Assembly (NCBI RefSeq): GCF_000166135.1
Contig: NC_014666.1
Location: 4,526,001-4,590,000 of the forward strand
Source of the DNA: Pseudofrankia inefficax
GTDB taxonomy: Bacteria > Actinomycetota > Actinomycetes > Frankiales > Frankiaceae
Direction of reading: 5' to 3'
Length of the DNA: 64,000 nt
Below, piece by piece: positions 27,054 to 35,152 of the stretch. The notes under the pieces were generated by a model. The model made no database searches. It was given only the letters and a program-made list of their open reading frames with translations, and had not been told where the DNA came from. A program made the translations under genes and the position numbers. Within the stretch, counting starts at the first letter, position 1; each line of letters starts with the position of its first letter.

Positions 27054-27718
27054 AGCGACCTCTCCCTCACCGGACGCGCCGCGTCGAAGGCCGGTGCCGC
27101 CAGCGGCGCCAGCGGGGACGGGACGCGGTCCTCGTCCCCGGTCTCGTTGGTCAGGACGTCGAGCCCGCCGGCGGGGGCCGGGCCGCGGGCCCGGGGCCGG
27201 CCGAGCCCGCGGATGTGCTCGCTCTCGCGCAGCCGCGCGAGGCCCCGCGACGCCTGGGAACGCACCGAGCCGACCGAGCAGCCCAGCGCGGCCGCGACGT
27301 CGGCCTCCGGCAGGTCGTCGAAGTAGCGCAGCACCAGCACGGCGCGCTGCCGCGGCGGCAACGTCCGCAGGGCGCGGACCAGGCCGTCGCGCTGGGACAT
27401 CCGGTCGGCGTGGTCGAGGCCGTCCGCGGCGAGGTCGACGGTCCACTGGCCGTCCACGACCAGCGGCACCTCGCTGACCCGCGCCCGCAGCCGCCGCCAG
27501 CGGCTCGTCGCCGCGTTGACCAGCGCCCGGCGCACATACGCCTCGGGCTGGCCGTCGGCGATCCGCGCCCAGTGCCGGTAGGTCCGTTCGAACGCCCCCT
27601 GCAGCAGGTCCTCACCCGCGGCCCAGTCCCCGCCGACGAGCAGCACCGCGCTCAGCAGCAGCCGGTCGGCGGCCCCGGCGACGAACGCCTCGAACGCCAG
27701 CTCCTCATCGGCGCGCAC
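27050..27718 (-). CDS. SigE-family ECF RNA polymerase sigma factor (module 1)
   Basis: A 222-residue ECF sigma factor. Region 2 begins EELAFEAFVAGAADRLLLSA and continues with WAAGEDLLQGAFERTYRHW; region 4 is LPPRQRAVLVLRYFDDLPEA followed by DVAAALGCSVGSVRSQASRG, the DNA-binding helix-turn-helix. The GTG at 27718 is chosen because GGAAGGGG lies just upstream and the paralogue at 30746 starts at the same residue. The downstream membrane protein is translationally coupled. The C-terminal tail beyond region 4 is proline-rich and of unknown use. Confidence 0.9.
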   Translation of the reverse strand: MRADEELAFEAFVAGAADRLLLSAVLLVGGDWAAGEDLLQGAFERTYRHWARIADGQPEAYVRRALVNAATSRWRRLRARVSEVPLVVDGQWTVDLAADGLDHADRMSQRDGLVRALRTLPPRQRAVLVLRYFDDLPEADVAAALGCSVGSVRSQASRGLARLRESEHIRGLGRPRARGPAPAGGLDVLTNETGDEDRVPSPLAPLAAPAFDAARPVRERSL

Positions 27719-27813
27719 CCTCGCCCCTTCCATGTCTGGCCTGTCCCAGTCGAAACGCAAGCGCCCCCCGCCACGATGAGCGGCCACCCCGGGCGGCCCC
27801 CGCGCGGGGCCGA

Positions 27814-27850
27814 TTGACACCGCGCCGGGCACGAGTTAGAACCAGTTCCA
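27814..27850 (+). promoter_or_regulatory. Promoter with overlapping KstR-type operator
   Basis: TTGACA at 27814-27819 and TAGAAC at 27837-27842 are 17 bases apart. The bases 27837-27850 read TAGAACCAGTTCCA, an exact fit to the KstR consensus TNNAACNNGTTNNA, and overlap the -10 box. A TetR-type lipid regulator bound there would block RNA polymerase. KstR binding is inference from the pattern. Confidence 0.6.
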
Positions 27851-27932
27851 GTTCTGTGGCGTGGCTCACGACCGGGACGGCCGGCCGCCCCGCGGCCGGC
27901 CCCCGAGGCGGACACAGCGGAAAGGGCTCGGC

Positions 27933-29090
27933 GTGCAGGCACAGGAACGCGACCCTGAGTTAACCCGGACCCGGCTCGCCGGCTGGCTCGCCCCCCGGCT
28001 CGCCGCCGGGGCCGGCGGCGTCGACGTCGGCCCACTGACCAGCCCCGAAGGGCTCGGCTTCTCCAACGAGACCCACCTGTTCGACGCCACCTGGGGCGAC
28101 GGCACGGCCCGCACGACCCGCCGCCTCGTGCTGCGGATCGCCCCGACCGTCTACCAGGTGTTCCTGGAGGCCCGGTTCGCCGAGCAGTACCAGGTGATGG
28201 CCGCCCTCACCGGCGCCGACCCCGGGCTGCCCGTGCCCGAGCTGTTCGGCTACGAACCCGACCCCGCCCTGCTCGGCGCCCCGTTCTTCGTCATGGGCGC
28301 CGTCGACGGCCGCGCACCCAACGACAACCCGCCCTACCACGTCGGCGGCTGGCTACACGACGTCACCCCGGCCGACCGGGCCGCGATGTGGTGGGCCGGC
28401 GTCGACGTCCTCGCCCGCATCCACCGCCTCGACCCGCACGCCCTCGGCCTGGGCTTCCTCGACAGCCCCGAACGGGGCCGCACCGGGATCGACCAGCAGC
28501 TCGCCTACTACGAGCAGATGCTCACCTGGGCCGGCGCGACGGTGTTCGACACACCCCCCGAGCCCCTCGCCTCCGCCCGCGACTGGCTGCGCGCCCACCA
28601 GCCCGACGAACCCGACCCGCCCGTGCTCCTGTGGGGCGACGCCCGCATCGGCAACATCCTGTTCGACGGCGAGTTCCGCGCCGCCGCGGTCCTCGACTGG
28701 GAGATGGCCGAGCTCGGCGCCCCCGAGGCCGACCTCGCCTGGTTCCTGTTCCTCGACCGCCACCACTGCGACGGCTGCGACGCCCCCCGCCTCGACGGCT
28801 TCCCGTCCCGCGCCGACACCGTCGCCCGCTACGAGCAGCTGCTCGGCCGGCCGCTCCGCCACCTCGACTACTACGAGGTGTTCGCCGCCTACCGGTTCGC
28901 CGTGATCATGCTGCGGATCCTGGTGATGTTCGTCGAACTCGGGATGATGGACCCCGCCACCGACATGATCACCAACAACACGGTCAGCCGGATGCTCGCG
29001 ACGCTGCTCGACCTGCCCGCCCCCGGCGCCCCACCCGACCGCGACACCCCACGGACCGCGCCCGCCGGCGCCCCACCCGCCGCCGGCTGA
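27933..29090 (+). CDS. Phosphotransferase-family (APH/FadE36-like) protein
   Basis: A 385-residue kinase-fold protein. The Brenner motif LLWGDARIGNILFDG near residue 235 carries the catalytic Asp and the Asn, and VLDWEMAELG near 260 carries the metal-binding Asp (DxE here). The N-terminal lobe includes the GFSNETHLFDATW nucleotide loop and LVLRIAP with a basic residue. Actinobacterial proteins of this type sit in lipid and steroid catabolic clusters and are named after the mycobacterial FadE36 group; they probably phosphorylate or bind a lipid. GGAAAGGG upstream supports the GTG at 27933. It heads an operon with the next gene. Confidence 0.87.
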   Translation: MQAQERDPELTRTRLAGWLAPRLAAGAGGVDVGPLTSPEGLGFSNETHLFDATWGDGTARTTRRLVLRIAPTVYQVFLEARFAEQYQVMAALTGADPGLPVPELFGYEPDPALLGAPFFVMGAVDGRAPNDNPPYHVGGWLHDVTPADRAAMWWAGVDVLARIHRLDPHALGLGFLDSPERGRTGIDQQLAYYEQMLTWAGATVFDTPPEPLASARDWLRAHQPDEPDPPVLLWGDARIGNILFDGEFRAAAVLDWEMAELGAPEADLAWFLFLDRHHCDGCDAPRLDGFPSRADTVARYEQLLGRPLRHLDYYEVFAAYRFAVIMLRILVMFVELGMMDPATDMITNNTVSRMLATLLDLPAPGAPPDRDTPRTAPAGAPPAAG

Positions 29091-29144
29091 GACCTCCGCC
29101 CGGCCAGCCGCACCCGCGTCGCCGACGAACCCCAGGAGCACCCC

Positions 29145-30239
29145 GTGCTGTCGCCGCTCGACGACTACCCCGTCCACCAGACCGCCGCGCCGATCCGCGA
29201 GGTCGCCACATCGGACCGCAACTTCTACGACCGCTACTACTTCAACTGCGGCTCCCACAGCGGCGAGGAGTTCCTCGTCTTCGGCCTCGGCCAGTACCCG
29301 AACCTCGGCACCGCCGACGCGTTCGCGCTGCTGCGCCGCGGCAGCGAGCACCGCGTCGTGCGCGCCTCCGCCGAACTCGGCACCGACCGGCTCGACACCA
29401 CCGTCGGCCCGCTGCGCGTCGAGGTCCTCGAAGGCCTCAAGAAGCTCCGGTTCGTCCTGGAGCCCAACGACTGGGGCCTGTCCGCCGACCTGACGTTCGA
29501 CGCCGCCATGCCCGCGACCCTCGAACCCCGCCAGATCATCCGCGGCGCCGCGAACCGGATCATCATCGACGCCTGCCGGCTCGCGCAGACCGGCCGCTGG
29601 ACCGGCAGCTTCACCGTCGACGGCCAGACCACCCAGGTCACCCCAGACACCTGGTGGGGCACCCGCGACCGCTCCTGGGGCATCCGCCCCGTCGGCGAAC
29701 CCGAACCCCCCGGCCGGCCAGGAGAGTTCCACACCCTGTTCTGGCTCTACCTGCCGATCCAGTTCCCCGACCACTCGGTCATCGTCATCCTCCAGGAGGA
29801 CGAGGCCGGTAACCGCGCCCTGGAGGAGGCACTCCTCGTCTGGCCCGAAGCGACCGGCCGGCCCGCCGAACAGCTCGGCCGCCCCGACGTCACGATCACC
29901 TTCCAACCCGGCACCCGCGTCCCGACGAGCGCGACGATCCGGTTCACCCGCCGCGACGACAAGATCCCCGAGATCACCGCCGAGGTCCAGCTCGCCGCCC
30001 ACCTCGGCGTCGGCACCGGCTACGGCTTCGACCCCGGCTGGAAACACGGCATGTACCAGGGGCCGCTGACCGTCGACGGCGAGACCGTCGACCTCACCGA
30101 CCCCGCCGTCGCCAGCCGCCTCGTCGGGATCACCGACAGCCTCGCCCGCTTCACCCGCGACGGCCAGGTCGGCTACGGCCTCTTCGAGCTCCTCGCGATC
30201 GGCCCCCACCGGCCCACCGGCCTCACCGGCTTCCTGTAG
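29145..30239 (+). CDS. AttH/CrtC-like (lipocalin-fold) protein of unknown function
   Basis: A 364-residue cytoplasmic protein, mostly predicted beta-structure. The repeated elements NRIIIDACRLAQTGRWTGSF and TWWGTRDRSWGIRP (a W-rich motif) resemble the AttH/CrtC group, whose members act on or bind hydrophobic substrates. Proteins with this sequence type are commonly found beside APH-type phosphotransferases in actinobacterial lipid clusters. AGGAG precedes the start at 29145, and the gene follows the phosphotransferase by 54 bp, so the two are one operon under the KstR-like site. The precise fold assignment is uncertain. Confidence 0.68.
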   Translation: MLSPLDDYPVHQTAAPIREVATSDRNFYDRYYFNCGSHSGEEFLVFGLGQYPNLGTADAFALLRRGSEHRVVRASAELGTDRLDTTVGPLRVEVLEGLKKLRFVLEPNDWGLSADLTFDAAMPATLEPRQIIRGAANRIIIDACRLAQTGRWTGSFTVDGQTTQVTPDTWWGTRDRSWGIRPVGEPEPPGRPGEFHTLFWLYLPIQFPDHSVIVILQEDEAGNRALEEALLVWPEATGRPAEQLGRPDVTITFQPGTRVPTSATIRFTRRDDKIPEITAEVQLAAHLGVGTGYGFDPGWKHGMYQGPLTVDGETVDLTDPAVASRLVGITDSLARFTRDGQVGYGLFELLAIGPHRPTGLTGFL

Positions 30240-30332
30240 GATCACCCGGCGGGGGACCACACCACCGCTGGGTAGCGTCAGGGCCGAAGGCCACCCGACC
30301 GGGCGGCCCGCCGAGGAAGCCGCCTGCCTGCC

Positions 30333-30665
30333 GTGGACGTCGCCCGCTCCGCCGCCCTGTTCGCCCTCGCCGCCGTCTTCGAGATCGGCGGCGCCTGGCT
30401 GATCTGGCAGACCGTCCGCGAACACCGCGGCTGGGGCTACGCCGCCGCCGGCGTCGCCTCGCTCGCGCTCTACGGCTTCGTCGCGACCCTGCAGCCCGAC
30501 GGCCACTTCGGCCGCATCCTCGCCGCCTACGGCGGCATCTTCGTCGCCGGGTCGATCCTGTGGGGCGCGCTCGCCGACGGCTACCGGCCCGACCGGTTCG
30601 ACCTCGCCGGCGCCGCCGTCTGCCTCGCCGGCATGGCGATCATCATGTTCGCCCCCCGCGGCTAG
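30333..30665 (+). CDS. YnfA/UPF0060-like small membrane protein
   Basis: A 110-residue protein with four hydrophobic helices. The N-terminus [20 protein letters not shown] with the Glu-Ile-Gly-Gly-Ala-Trp-Leu core and the loop [21 protein letters not shown] identify the YnfA/UPF0060 family, which is related to the small multidrug resistance transporters. The C-terminal helix ends [21 protein letters not shown]. The transport substrate is not established. The start at 30333 (GTG) is the most natural. It follows the AttH-like gene by 93 bp and precedes the second sigma module. Confidence 0.9.
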   Translation: MDVARSAALFALAAVFEIGGAWLIWQTVREHRGWGYAAAGVASLALYGFVATLQPDGHFGRILAAYGGIFVAGSILWGALADGYRPDRFDLAGAAVCLAGMAIIMFAPRG

Positions 30666-30704
30666 AACCTCACCGGCGCTCTCATCGCACACCGCCCCGG
30701 CCGC

Positions 30705-30727
30705 GTCAGAACAGGAGCATTTCTGAC
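30705..30727. promoter_or_regulatory. Inverted repeat before the second sigma gene
   Basis: Perfect seven-base arms GTCAGAA (30705-30711) and TTCTGAC (30721-30727) with a nine-base spacer lie 19 bp before the GTG start of the sigma factor. A regulatory or autoregulatory site is plausible. The first sigma module lacks an equivalent. Confidence 0.4.
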
Positions 30728-30745
30728 ATTCCGAGGAGGCGAGGG

Positions 30746-31366
30746 GTGCACGCAGATGAGGAACAGACCTTCGAGAAGTTCGTCGCCGCCGTTGCCGACC
30801 GGCTGCTGATGAGCGCGATCCTCCTCGTCGGCGGCGACCGGGCCGCCGCCGAGGACCTCGTCCAGGGCGCGTTCGAACGGACCTACCTGCGCTGGTCCCG
30901 GATCACCGACGGCCACCAGGAGGCCTACCTGCGCCGCGCCCTCGTCAACGGCGCGACCAGCCGCTGGCGACGGCTACGCGCCCGCGTCATCGAGGTACCA
31001 CTCCAGGACGACGGCCCCTGGACCCTCGACGTCGCCGCACCGGCCGTCGACCACGCCGACCAGCTCACCCAACGCGCCAGCCTCATCCAGGCACTCGCCA
31101 CCCTGCCACCGCGCCAACGCGCCGTCGTCGTCCTGCGCTACGTCGACGACCTGCCCGAAGGCGACGTCGCCGCCGCGCTCGGCTGCTCCGTCGGCTCGGT
31201 GCGCTCCCAGGCCTCCCGCGGCCTGGCCCGGCTGCGCGACAGCGAACACCTGCGCGCCCTCGGCCGCCCACCCCGCGGCCCGGACATCCTGACCAACGGC
31301 ATCCGCCGCCACCAGCCCACCCCGTCGTACGCGGCGGCCCCCCAGCCCGAGGGAGAGCAGCGGTGA
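30746..31366 (+). CDS. SigE-family ECF RNA polymerase sigma factor (module 2)
   Basis: A 206-residue sigma factor, paralogous to the one at 27050-27718. Region 2 begins EEQTFEKFVAAVADRLLMSA and region 4 contains LPPRQRAVVVLRYVDDLPEG then DVAAALGCSVGSVRSQASRG, which is identical in both paralogues. The GTG at 30746 is preceded by GAGGAGG. The stop overlaps the following membrane protein start by four bases. Identity of the recognition helix suggests that both sigma factors read very similar promoters. Confidence 0.92.
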   Translation: MHADEEQTFEKFVAAVADRLLMSAILLVGGDRAAAEDLVQGAFERTYLRWSRITDGHQEAYLRRALVNGATSRWRRLRARVIEVPLQDDGPWTLDVAAPAVDHADQLTQRASLIQALATLPPRQRAVVVLRYVDDLPEGDVAAALGCSVGSVRSQASRGLARLRDSEHLRALGRPPRGPDILTNGIRRHQPTPSYAAAPQPEGEQR

Positions 31367-32703
31367 CCCTCCGACGACCAGCCACGACCCTCACCGAACC
31401 CGAACTGCGCTCCCATCTGCGCGCCCTCGGCGACGGGCGGCCCACCCCGGGTTTCGGCCCTTCCTTCCCCGACCGGATCCGCGACGGCGCCCACCGCCGC
31501 CGCACCAACAGCCGGCTCGCCACCGCGTTCCTGCTCGTCCTGCTCGTCGTCGGCATCCCCGTCGGCCTGCTCGCCACCACCCGCGGCGGCCTCAACGCCA
31601 GCCCCGCGGCAGCGACCGCGACCCCCACCGCCGCACCCTCCGCCGTGGCCTCCTACGGCGGGGTCAGCGCCACCTGGCTGCCCGACGGCCTGGCCCACAC
31701 GGTCGACAACGCCGTCGTCCCCGACACGTCCCCGCAGCAGGGCCCCCTCGGCCCGATCCGGCTCTACCGCCGCGACGTCGCCACACCGGGCCTCACCATC
31801 CACGGCGTGACCCTCGCCCCCGGCATGTTCCTCAGCCAGTTCACCGCGACCCACACCCCCGCCACCACGCCACCCACGACCGCGACGCCCAGCCCACCGC
31901 CCCTCGGCGCGGCCGCCGAGCCAGGACCCGACCTGCTCTGGATCACCGTCTCGTGGGCGCCCCCCGCCGGCGGCCTGAACACGCTGACCGACGCGCTGAA
32001 GAACTCGACGCCGCCGCACAACTACCTCGACAAGATCACCACCACCGCGCGGACCGTCAACGGCCGGCCCGCGGTCCTCGCCACCGACGACGCCCCGGGC
32101 CTGCCCGGCTGGATCTCCGGCCAGGGCTACAACCACGACGCGCTGCTCGGCTGGACCACACCGTCCGGCGCCATGCTCACCGTCGAGTCCATCACCGCCG
32201 GCCCGACCGACCTGGCCGCACTGCAACGCGTCGCCGACGGCCTCGTGCTCGGCACCCGCCCGCCGAACCCGACAGCCCCACCAGCGCCCGACGCCGCCAC
32301 CACGACCACGGTCCTCGGCGTACTCCACGACGCGTTCACCGACAACGTCAGCGCCGACCGGTTCGCCGCGGCCGTACAGGGCGGCGACGCGCTCACCGCC
32401 ACCCACACGGCCCTGCTCACCGACAACCCCCAGTTCGGCGGCCAGATCGAACCCCCGACCGACGCCGAGGCCGGGCGGGTCGAGCTCGTCGACCCGAACA
32501 CGATCACCGCGATCTTCAACCTGGACTACGGCATCCAGATGCCCCTCTCGACCGCCCCGGGGGCCCCCACCCGCACCGAACGGGCCCACTACTACGGCAA
32601 CGCGACCATCATCCATACCCCCACCGGCTGGCAGGTCAGCAGAGACACCTTCTGCGACGCGGCCAGCTCGATGGACGTCGAACCGGCCTGCCCACCGGCC
32701 TGA
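31363..32703 (+). CDS. Membrane protein coupled to SigE-family sigma factor (module 2)
   Basis: A 446-residue protein with one membrane helix (LATAFLLVLLVVGIPVGLLA near residue 55) and a large extracytoplasmic domain of about 360 residues rich in Thr, Pro and Ala. The C-terminal HTPTGWQVSRDTFCDAASSM, ending CPPA, matches the first module. The middle has an extra domain (SATWLPDGLAHTVDNAVVPD and downstream) that the first module lacks. It starts at the GTG inside the sigma stop. As in module 1 it could control the sigma factor, but no anti-sigma motif is visible. Confidence 0.8.
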   Translation: MTLRRPATTLTEPELRSHLRALGDGRPTPGFGPSFPDRIRDGAHRRRTNSRLATAFLLVLLVVGIPVGLLATTRGGLNASPAAATATPTAAPSAVASYGGVSATWLPDGLAHTVDNAVVPDTSPQQGPLGPIRLYRRDVATPGLTIHGVTLAPGMFLSQFTATHTPATTPPTTATPSPPPLGAAAEPGPDLLWITVSWAPPAGGLNTLTDALKNSTPPHNYLDKITTTARTVNGRPAVLATDDAPGLPGWISGQGYNHDALLGWTTPSGAMLTVESITAGPTDLAALQRVADGLVLGTRPPNPTAPPAPDAATTTTVLGVLHDAFTDNVSADRFAAAVQGGDALTATHTALLTDNPQFGGQIEPPTDAEAGRVELVDPNTITAIFNLDYGIQMPLSTAPGAPTRTERAHYYGNATIIHTPTGWQVSRDTFCDAASSMDVEPACPPA

Positions 32704-32796
32704 CCGAACCCGCCCACCAGCCCGCCTGCCGGCTACGCCCACCCGCGTACCCGGCCGGCGGGCCTTTCCCGAACAAGACCCACCACGCCGGCCCCG

Positions 32797-33252
32797 TCAG
32801 CGGCGCCGGGACCCCCGGCCGAGCTGCGCCTGCCGGGCCGCGAAACGCGCCCGCGACACCTCCTGCCGAGCCTCCCGGCAGGACCGGCACTGCGTGTCCT
32901 CGGCCGGCACCGCACCGCACGTCACACACAGCACCACCCCGTCGCCGCCCGCCAGCGCCTCCGCGCGGAACTCCTCGACGCCACGCCGGCAGTAGCAGCC
33001 CAACGCCGGACCAGCCAGACCGGCCACCACCGGCAGCGCCGCCCCATCTACCGAACCAGACGACAGCCCGGCCGCCTCGCCGGCCCCCTCGGGCACCGCA
33101 CAGCAGGTCACCCACACCGCCGTCGGCCCACCACCGAAATGCGCCGACCAGGCATGGCCACACAGCGAACAGCACGCCCGCTCACCACGGGACCCCACCT
33201 CCGGCTCGGCCACCCGCCCAGTCGACCACGCCGACCGGCCCACGCGCACCAC
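32797..33252 (-). CDS. Cysteine-rich zinc-finger-like protein
   Basis: A 151-residue hypothetical protein with about a dozen cysteines. They appear as CCSLCGHAW, TCCAVP, CYCRRG, CVTCGAVP and CRSCREAR, consistent with two or three zinc-binding clusters. The C-terminal EARQEVSRARFAARQAQL is a charged helix. The gene starts 28 bp after the stop of the Ser/Thr kinase on the same strand and is probably co-transcribed with it. The upstream start lacks a clear ribosome site, so the N-terminus may be shorter. No family is recognised. Confidence 0.55.
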   Translation of the reverse strand: MVRVGRSAWSTGRVAEPEVGSRGERACCSLCGHAWSAHFGGGPTAVWVTCCAVPEGAGEAAGLSSGSVDGAALPVVAGLAGPALGCYCRRGVEEFRAEALAGGDGVVLCVTCGAVPAEDTQCRSCREARQEVSRARFAARQAQLGRGSRRR

Positions 33253-33280
33253 CCCGCGCCAACCGCCAGCCCACCAGCCG

Positions 33281-34927
33281 TCACCCCCCCTTCCGCAGGG
33301 TGAACGTGCCGCACCGCTCGCCCCGGACCCGGCCAGTCAGCTGCTGGACCCCACCCTGCGACGTCGCGTAGGTGCCCGTCAGACCGACCATCAGATAACC
33401 GAACGGCCGCGACAGCCACACCTCCCCGTCGAGCACCACCTGGTCACCCACGAACGACCCCGACATCGTGTACGCCCCCGCCTGCACCCCCGGGTTGTCC
33501 GGCGGCGCGCTGAACGTGAACACCGCCGTCACCAGGCCCGGCGCCCCCACCACCGACAGCACGTCCAGCTGCAGCGCGGTGGCACCCTGCCCACAGCGAT
33601 ACGTACCGGCCCACCGGCCGGCCAGCCGGTCCACGACACCGGGACTCGCCGGCAACGACACCCCCGCCGGCGCACCGGACGTCGCGGCGAGCGACGCCAC
33701 CACCGGCGTCGGCGACCCGCCCACCCCCGCCGCCGGCCCGCCGCCACCCCGGGTCGCCACCGCCGTGACCCCGGCACCCGCCAGCCCGGCGGCCAGCAAC
33801 GCCACAACCGCCACCGCCACCCACCAGGACCGCCGCCGGCCCGGCGCCACCGCCGGCCCCGCCCGACCCCCGGCACCAGAGCCACCACCCACCGGCCAGG
33901 GCCCGGCCGGGATGGCCACCGGCGTCTCCCACCCGACACCACCACCCGGCCCGGACACCGCCCACGGCGACGGCCCCGGCCCGGCGACCGCACCGTGCAC
34001 CACCCCCGGACTCCACAACCGGTCCAACACCCCGACCGTCGCCGACACCGGATCCACCACGTCCCCGACCAGGCCCGCCAACAACGCCCCCGCCGCCGGC
34101 CGCCGCCCCGGATCCCGCTCCAACGCCGCCCACAGCACCGGCAGCAACCGCTCCGGCACCCCCGCCAGATCCGGCGCCGCGTACATCGACCGGTAGACCA
34201 AAGCCTCCGCCGTCCCCGACCCGAACGGCGCCCGCCCCGTCGCCGCGAACCCCACCGTCAACGCCCACGCCCACACATCCGCCGCCGGCCCGACCCGGCC
34301 CCCGAGATCCGCCTGCTCCGGCGCCAGGAAACCAGGGGAGCCGACCATCGCCCCCGCCCGCGTCACCTCCGCCGCCGTCACCTCCCCCGCCCCCGGCAAC
34401 GGCCGCGCCATCCCGAAATCGATCACCTTCGGCCCCGCCGCCGTGACCAGCACGTTCGCCGGCTTCAGATCCCGGTGCACCACCCCGGCCGCGTGCATCG
34501 CGACCAACGCCTCCGCCAGCCCCACCGCCAACGCCTCCACCGACGCCGCCGGCAACGGCCCACCCAGCTCCACGACCTCCGCCAGGCTCGGCCCGGCCAC
34601 GTACTCCATCGCCAGCCACGGCCGCGCCGCCTCCGGATCCGCCGCCAGCACCCGGGCCGTACACGTCCCCGCCACCGCCCGCGCCGCGGCGACCTCCCGG
34701 CGAAACCGAGCCCGGTAATCCGGCAACGCCGCGATCCGCGCGTGCACCAGCTTCACCGCCACCAGCCGGCCAGCCTCACCCGACAAGCCCGGCCCCAGCT
34801 CCACCACCGCCGGGTCCTCCGCCACGCCGAGGAACACCACCCCCATCGCCCCGGCCCCCAGACGCGCGGTCAGCCGAAAGCCACCCACCCGCGTCGGATC
34901 ACCCGCCTGCAACGGTCCCAGCGGCAC
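33281..34927 (-). CDS. Transmembrane Ser/Thr protein kinase (PknB-type) with extracellular beta-rich domain
   Basis: About 548 residues. The kinase domain (about 12-270) has the glycine loop RLGAGAMGVVFLG, the lysine in LVAVKLVHA, the catalytic loop HRDLKPANV, DFGMARPL and the APEQ motif. A proline-rich linker and a membrane helix (WWVAVAVVALLAAGLAGAG) follow. The extracellular tail of about 120 residues (DRLAGRWAGTYRCGQG to GERCGTFTLRKGG) has two cysteines that could form a disulfide and resembles a lipocalin-like barrel; this is inference. GGAGGGAG six bases before GTG 34927 sets the start. It is probably a sensor of an extracellular ligand. Confidence 0.88.
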   Translation of the reverse strand: MPLGPLQAGDPTRVGGFRLTARLGAGAMGVVFLGVAEDPAVVELGPGLSGEAGRLVAVKLVHARIAALPDYRARFRREVAAARAVAGTCTARVLAADPEAARPWLAMEYVAGPSLAEVVELGGPLPAASVEALAVGLAEALVAMHAAGVVHRDLKPANVLVTAAGPKVIDFGMARPLPGAGEVTAAEVTRAGAMVGSPGFLAPEQADLGGRVGPAADVWAWALTVGFAATGRAPFGSGTAEALVYRSMYAAPDLAGVPERLLPVLWAALERDPGRRPAAGALLAGLVGDVVDPVSATVGVLDRLWSPGVVHGAVAGPGPSPWAVSGPGGGVGWETPVAIPAGPWPVGGGSGAGGRAGPAVAPGRRRSWWVAVAVVALLAAGLAGAGVTAVATRGGGGPAAGVGGSPTPVVASLAATSGAPAGVSLPASPGVVDRLAGRWAGTYRCGQGATALQLDVLSVVGAPGLVTAVFTFSAPPDNPGVQAGAYTMSGSFVGDQVVLDGEVWLSRPFGYLMVGLTGTYATSQGGVQQLTGRVRGERCGTFTLRKGG

Positions 34928-35152
34928 AGGGCGCTCCCTCCGGCCATCGACCCAGCCCCCCGGCCACGACAGGGGCAGTATGTCCGGTCCCGACCCATAC
35001 GCCGGCAACCACACACTTCATACCGCCACCCACCGACAAGCCCAGGCACCCCGACAACCACTGGCAGGATGGGGCACGCGTCCGACCAGCCCGGTCGCCG
35101 ACCGCCAGCACCGACCACAACCGGCCGCACCGACAGCCCGGGAGGCGCCGCG

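Noticed and set aside
28353-30692. Long minus-strand frame of about 780 codons
   Set aside because: It is the antisense of the phosphotransferase and AttH-like genes. It is rich in Gly, Glu and Asp with no motif and arises from the strong C bias of the plus strand here.
31138-32742. Minus-strand frame opposite the second sigma module
   Set aside because: Gly- and Arg-rich with no domain; the plus strand has clear sigma and membrane genes with overlapping starts and stops.
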